The notes under the pieces were generated by a model that made no database searches, was not told where the DNA came from, and was given only the letters and a program-made list of their open reading frames with translations. Below are positions 59,225 through 64,000 of a stretch of DNA of 64,000 bases, piece after piece. This DNA is from Cubamyces lactineus. Lineage: Eukaryota > Basidiomycota > Agaricomycetes > Polyporales > Polyporaceae. Location of the stretch: contig JACDTU010000002.1 of the NCBI GenBank assembly GCA_022376465.1, positions 620,001 to 684,000 on the forward strand. Direction: 5' to 3'. The translations under genes and the position numbers were made by a program. Within the stretch, counting starts at the first letter, position 1; every line of letters begins with the position of its first letter.

Positions 59225-61095
59225 ATGGACGGCGGTTCTAGCATCCGTGCAGTGATGTCCGACATACCTCCACCAACCGAGGCTACTATGCCTGCGGACA
59301 ACGTCGCGGCTCCTCAGGCGCTCCGACCAAACGATCCTCCGGAGCAGCAAGAGGCGACAGGAGCGGATGAAACACAGACTACTCGGAGACTTCACTTCCA
59401 TCCTTGGAGGAGGATGTTACTATTCCTCGGATTTGCCGGTACAGAAGCTGAGCGTAGGGCGCGGAGGCGATCCGTGAGCCTCTTCATATTCTTCAGTCTT
59501 GCCGTCTCTCAGGTACGTTCACCCCACTACGCGATGGAAAGCTCGCTGTGGTTTCTATGTACTGTGCTGGACACTGGTTGATTCTCTATTGAACGTTGAT
59601 AGATTATTGTCATCGCTGCCTTGACAGGATATTCTGCCTCACGCAAGAGTCCGGAGCCTTCTCATCCTGGCCAGTCCGAATTTGGCGCGTGCTCAGACTT
59701 GGCCATCTTGAACCTCATATGGCTTGCGAGGGTCGTTATGGTGTGCTACCTGTACTTTTGGGCCAGATGGATGAAACGTGTTCTACTGTAAGCTGGTGAG
59801 ATCGCTATTGTTGACTCCTCCACTAACGTTTGCCGCAGTCGGCGAAGGCAGAACGACGCGAATTCCCAACGGGCACAACCCCCATTGGATACCCAGGGCA
59901 ACATCGACCTCGAAGCCGCTACCTTTGCTGCAGACCCTACTCCCCCTTCCCCAACCGACTATCTTTGCCCTATGAACGTCATTGCGATGCACATACTGTG
60001 AGTATCCACTCTCATTCGCATAGAGCAACTACTCACAAACCTTGCAGTCTAATCAAGCTCAGCCCCGCTTTGACGCTCGTGTGGTCCTTCATCGCATTAC
60101 TGTTGAGCATAGAGCGTGACAGTCACTGCCGTACTGCAGCACCGACGGTTTCTGCGCTCACTGTAGCAATCTTGCTCATCATCTACATCCGTATTGTGAT
60201 CAACGCAGTACTATCTGTACGTCCTTTCTCCGTACACTTGATGCTCGTAATGAAGGTCGCTGAGCTGCTCCGTAGATTCTCAGAGTGACGATGGCACGAA
60301 GGCGAGCGGGTCAACCTACCATTGGGAAGCTCTCACAGGCCGAAGTGGACCGCATTCCCTTGGTGCTATACATTCCGCCCCCACCAGGAGATGATGGGAC
60401 CTCTCCAATCTCGCCCCCGCCTCCGGCACATTCTCTCATGTCATCTATACCGAAGATGACTTCGCACCCGTATAAACCAAAGAAGAAGCGCTTCATCATG
60501 TTCAAGCCCAAGCACCAACAAGAGGAGGAGCACGCCTCTCTTGAAGCCAGCGCTCTCAACATCTTCGGCCCACTGGGCACGCCTGACGCTTGGGAGGCGA
60601 TGTGGGAGCCGGCACCGTACCCGCTCGTTCGCCTCCCGGAGAACAAGGCGACGTGTACGATCTGCCTGTGCGATTTTGAAGCGCCTCGGAAGCTAGGCTC
60701 AAAACCATCAGCTGAGGGGGAGGGCGAGGCGCACGAGATGACCGCCGTTTTGCCTCGTTCGCCAGACGCAAGTGGGACAGGGCAGAACATCGAAGAGGTC
60801 GAAGTGGAGGCCCCGCACCCAGCAGATGCTGGTACAGTGGAGAGGGCAGACGCGGAGAGCGGGGATGCCCCTCAACCGCTGCGCCTCTTGGGCTGTGGAC
60901 ATGCATACCACGTAAGTGCAACGCATGGTGGAAGCATGGGACGTACACTGAACCTAGATATCTTCCTCGATCCAATAGAAGGAATGCATCGACCCATGGT
61001 TGACACAGAAGTCTGGACGATGCCCATATTGTCAAACGCGCGTCGAAGTGCCTTCCCCTCCCTCGAAACAGCGCAGGTGGTGGAGACGTTCTTGA
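59225..61095 (+). CDS. Four-span membrane RING-H2 protein, copy D
   Basis: Six exons (59225-59512, 59603-59787, 59839-59997, 60048-60216, 60276-60911, 60979-61095) give 517 residues. It keeps the family exon phases, four spans (FIFFSLAVSQIIVIAAL, LNLIWLARVVMVCYLYFW, LTLVWSFIALLLSI and VAILLIIYIRIVINAVL), the linker KLSQAEVDRIPLVLYIPPPP and the RING-H2 CTIC, a 76-residue loop, GCGHAYHKECIDPW and CPYC. Its linker and loop share EAPR, HEMT and PQPLRLL with copy A, not with B or C. The exon 5 acceptor chosen (CGTAG) restores the frame; a nearer CAG would not. Predicted membrane E3 ligase. Confidence 0.88.
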
Positions 61096-61351
61096 TGGAC
61101 GCCGTAGTCATAGCGCTACATGTATTTCTTGACGTTTTGGCATATATCGGACGCTTCATATACGGATATGTACTCTACTTGTACGTGTAATCGCACGAGC
61201 TGACAACGTGAACGGCCAGCTCACCAGCTAAAATTACTGCAGTCTCAAGGTGAAATTACGTTTCTCGAGTACCGGAACGGGCAGCATTTTGAATGACTTT
61301 CAGCTTCGTGGTCCTCCTCTCGCCATGGATATCGAGGACCGCAAAAAGGAA

Positions 61352-61438
61352 TCCTTCGAGCCGGGATCGAACCAGCGACCTTGAGATGACCGGATATCCC
61401 ATTACAGTCTCACGCTCTTCCAACTGAGCTATCGAAGG
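61352..61438 (-). tRNA. tRNA-Tyr(GTA) with intron
   Basis: The minus strand folds with acceptor CCTTCGA/TCGAAGG, anticodon stem TGAGA/TCTCA and anticodon GTA (complement at 61403-61405). A 14-base intron (61388-61401) follows A37. Introns are universal in eukaryotic tRNA-Tyr genes. Discriminator base A. Confidence 0.95.
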
Positions 61439-61889
61439 TTACATGCAAAATATGTAGTGTTGTTTATCAGTATTGATGATGAGACACTCCCATGGTCCTC
61501 GCCCTGTGCCAGGATTGGTTTCCATTTCGAGAGATTCGGAGGAGCCTGCCTGCCGTGAACGAACGGAACGAACGGTCCTCGTAACTCTGATCCCTTCCAC
61601 CACCCCCCTCTGTGCCACGGGGGATTTGTCAATGGCCTGAGCTCCTGTCTCTCTCCTATCGGACGTGTGACTCGGTGTAGTCTGTGAGATCAGTCTGTTT
61701 CGTACCAGGGTACGCTTGCTTCACGGCCATAACATATGACGCACGGTCTGACATTCGGAGCAGGGCACGGAAGCCTCATGGTAGCTTGGATGTAAGGTGT
61801 GTTGAAGTTCATACCCTCGCAATGGCTTGTTCTCATAATACCGCGCTATCCGAGAGCAGATAGGGTACTCCCGCTTTCTTGGATTAATC
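61439..61889. other. intergenic, nothing recognised
   Basis: 451 bases between tRNA-Tyr and the FBXO31-like gene, presumably its promoter. No specific element identified. Confidence 0.4.
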
Positions 61890-63285
61890 ATGCCTTCGGT
61901 CTTCGACCTCCCTTACGACGTCCTCCGAGAGATCTTCACGAGGCTTTCCGCCGTTGACGTGCTGAACTTCCTGCGCATCTCTCGCAAGCTCTACTACCCC
62001 CTCATTGACGACGATTCCACCTGGTATATCTTCTGCGCCCCATACGGCATCACGGACACTAGCGTGTTCCGCAAGCGTTCCTTCCGGATCATCTACGGCC
62101 GCCTTCTGCACCGGTATGGCGCTCTCCTGGGTTTGTGGTGCAGCGATTATCCGTTCAAAGGAAACATTGTCGAGTTTCGTATCGTACCTGACAAGTGGCT
62201 CCGCCGCGGCGAGCCGATCATCGTTGGCGACGTCTGGGAGTTCTCGAGCAGGGCCAGCGCACATCGCCCGTACTACCCAGTGTACCTGGAGTTCATGCAG
62301 ATCGGATTCATACCCTGGAAGAAGTCCACGCTCAAGACCGCCAACGACGTCCAAATCAGCTGGCATGTCCGCTCCGAGCGCGATCTTGGTTTCCTCGTCC
62401 ACAACGGTATACCACCACCATGGGTACGCATGGACGGCGATGGACGATTGGCGACACCCTCGCTCCATGTCATGGCTCCCACGTCCTTGACGCTAGAGCT
62501 AGGAGGATGGTATGCGGATCAGGTTGTGGTTCCGGAGATGCTCGCGTCCGCGCCCTGGTATGACGCTAACCGAGGTGTCCCACGCTTACCACAGGAGGCG
62601 GACCCGCCTCCGATCATGGAGAACACAGATAGGTGGTACATCCGCCCTACTACTCTCCAGTACGTCCCCGGTCTCCAGAAGCCTGCTGCTATCGCGTTCT
62701 TTCCTCCACCCAATGGTCAACAATCCGACGTGCGCATCCCGGACTTGCATAACCCGCCTCACTACTTCAGCAGCGAATACAAGGCGGTCGTACCGCGCTA
62801 TTACCCCCTTCGTCAGCCTATGCTCGAAGGAGACGACCCCGCATCGCCGCAATGGCGACCGGAGTCGATCGAGGGTCTCTGGCTCGGTGACTATGGCGTG
62901 CATGGGACGGAATGTCTGTTCCTCGAATACGCTGCCGAAGAATCTGCAATACGTGCGTGGAAGATTACAGGAGATTCGCATGTCCCGCGAGGGGCCTGCA
63001 GCTGGGACCTCGATCTGCGCCAACCCGCATCAGACTCGAGCCCATCTCGCAGGTCGTATGAGGGACGAGGAACTTTGGCGCAGCGTGGCTTCCGGTAAGT
63101 GGTCAGCACACTCTACGTTCTGGGTACATGCGACTGATATGATCCCTCTCTCCAGCATGTCCGAGCAAAGGCCTGTGCGTATCACGATTGCTGAACGTGA
63201 CCTAATCGTCGTGTCCTGGGAGCAGTCGTATAATACCAACTATATCCGATATAGGCAACAACGCGGTCGGGTGGGCGACAGCTGA
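61890..63285 (+). CDS. FBXO31-like F-box protein
   Basis: Two exons (61890-63094, 63156-63285) give 444 residues. The N-terminal F-box is FDLPYDVLREIFTRLSAVDV followed by LRISRKLYYPLIDDDSTW. The centre and C terminus have the beta-rich domain of the FBXO31 type, including SIEGLWLGDYGVHGTECLFL and GRGTLAQRGFR. Exon 2 completes it with RPVRITIAERDLIVVSWEQ. Without the splice the frame stops just after the donor and this last strand is lost. Such proteins are SCF substrate receptors; FBXO31 is known for cell-cycle and damage-linked degradation, but the fungal target is unknown. Confidence 0.87.
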
Positions 63286-64000
63286 ACGCGCCTGTCTCTC
63301 ATGATCTATGTTCTCGCTCTCTCTGTCTAAGTTATTCTCCGCACCGCTTTGCACATGTACTCTACTATGCTTACTTGAACTCATATGCGAACCCTGGACT
63401 TCATCAGTTCCTGCGTCTATCAGCTCGAGGATATCCTCACACCGAATCCTCCGGGTCTTAGTCAAGGCTCGTACCCGAGAACCTCCTAAATCCGGACCTG
63501 GCATGTGGACCCACACTCACAAACAATGCCGACTGGGTGACGACTGGGTGTTAGTTTGGCTTACCTGAGTCTGCCGCAGCCAGTTGAATCCCGCGCATGC
63601 TTGGTGGAATGTCTATAGTACTTTATTGGTGTGTATCATCCTACCTGACGCTCGCTGTACGATACGGAGTTCGTGCCGCTCTAGGGCCGCCAAAGAGGGT
63701 GTGCGTCCATGTAGCGAGCCAGTGAAGACTTCCATGCATACTATGCTCTTTGAGCGAATGGCGGATGTATACCGGCTCTCTCCGTACCACCGTTGGATAT
63801 CTGATGTGACAAGAATTCAGAAGTTCCCAGGACTCTGGCAGAGCTTAGCGCACGGGTTTCGAGACTATGATGTTGACAGCGTCTTCGAATGCCATAAAAT
63901 ATCTGGGAGCAATATGTAATGCCTTACATTTGACATGGTTCCCGCGTTCAAATCGCCGTTCGTGTGGTAGTAGTAGCCCACGATTTAGAACAGAGTACAG
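63286..64000. other. no gene recognised to the window end
   Basis: 715 bases. A plus-strand frame at 63584-63919 has no domain and no splice support. The stretch may belong to a flanking gene outside the window. Confidence 0.4.

Noticed and set aside
63584..63919. 111-codon frame near the window end
   Set aside because: No domain, no splice signals in agreement and unremarkable composition.

Overview
The window is nuclear DNA from a filamentous basidiomycete, most likely an Agaricomycete of polypore type. Almost every gene is cut by introns of about 50-60 bases with GT...AG ends. The gene content also fits: a septin of the Cdc10 class, mitochondrial ATP synthase beta, a fungal G-protein gamma, a bacterial-style but intron-rich sesquiterpene synthase, and large F-box and RING families. 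There is no operon logic. Each gene stands alone, and several pairs are divergent. I rebuilt the splice forms by hand; the exon sums are whole codon numbers and the reading frames join exactly, so most models below are firm.

Layout. 1-5,000: tail of an F-box-like protein, a gene-free stretch, heterotrimeric G gamma, a coiled-coil protein and tRNA-Pro. 5,000-16,000: tRNA-Ser, a glutaredoxin-like protein, a zinc-knuckle/PSP protein, a multi-pass membrane protein, a Ser/Thr-rich single-span protein, a second identical tRNA-Ser, a DUF3429-type mitochondrial protein, and an Aha1-like Hsp90 cochaperone with an added C-terminal membrane tail. 16,000-22,600: a large CCCH-ankyrin-AAA+ protein and an SH3 membrane protein. 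23,300-30,000: a sesquiterpene synthase, an F-box/WD40 protein and an F-box protein. 30,000-45,000: septin CDC10, a 15-exon SNF2-type ATPase, ATP2 and ADE4 head to head, another F-box protein, and PAM17.

45,200-61,100 is the most unusual part. It holds four intact six-exon genes and one decayed copy of a family of four-span membrane proteins ending in a RING-H2 domain. Two uncharacterised genes, a broken myotubularin-like gene and short 8-base tandem repeats lie among them. This looks like a local, fast-evolving duplication zone between conserved housekeeping genes. 61,100-64,000 holds tRNA-Tyr and an FBXO31-like F-box gene.

How the genes relate: membrane and ubiquitin-linked functions dominate (four RING genes, five F-box-type genes). 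The housekeeping genes (ATP2, ADE4, PAM17, CDC10, AHA1-like, G gamma) serve respiration, purine synthesis, protein import, cytokinesis, chaperoning and mating or nutrient signalling, with no evident shared pathway.
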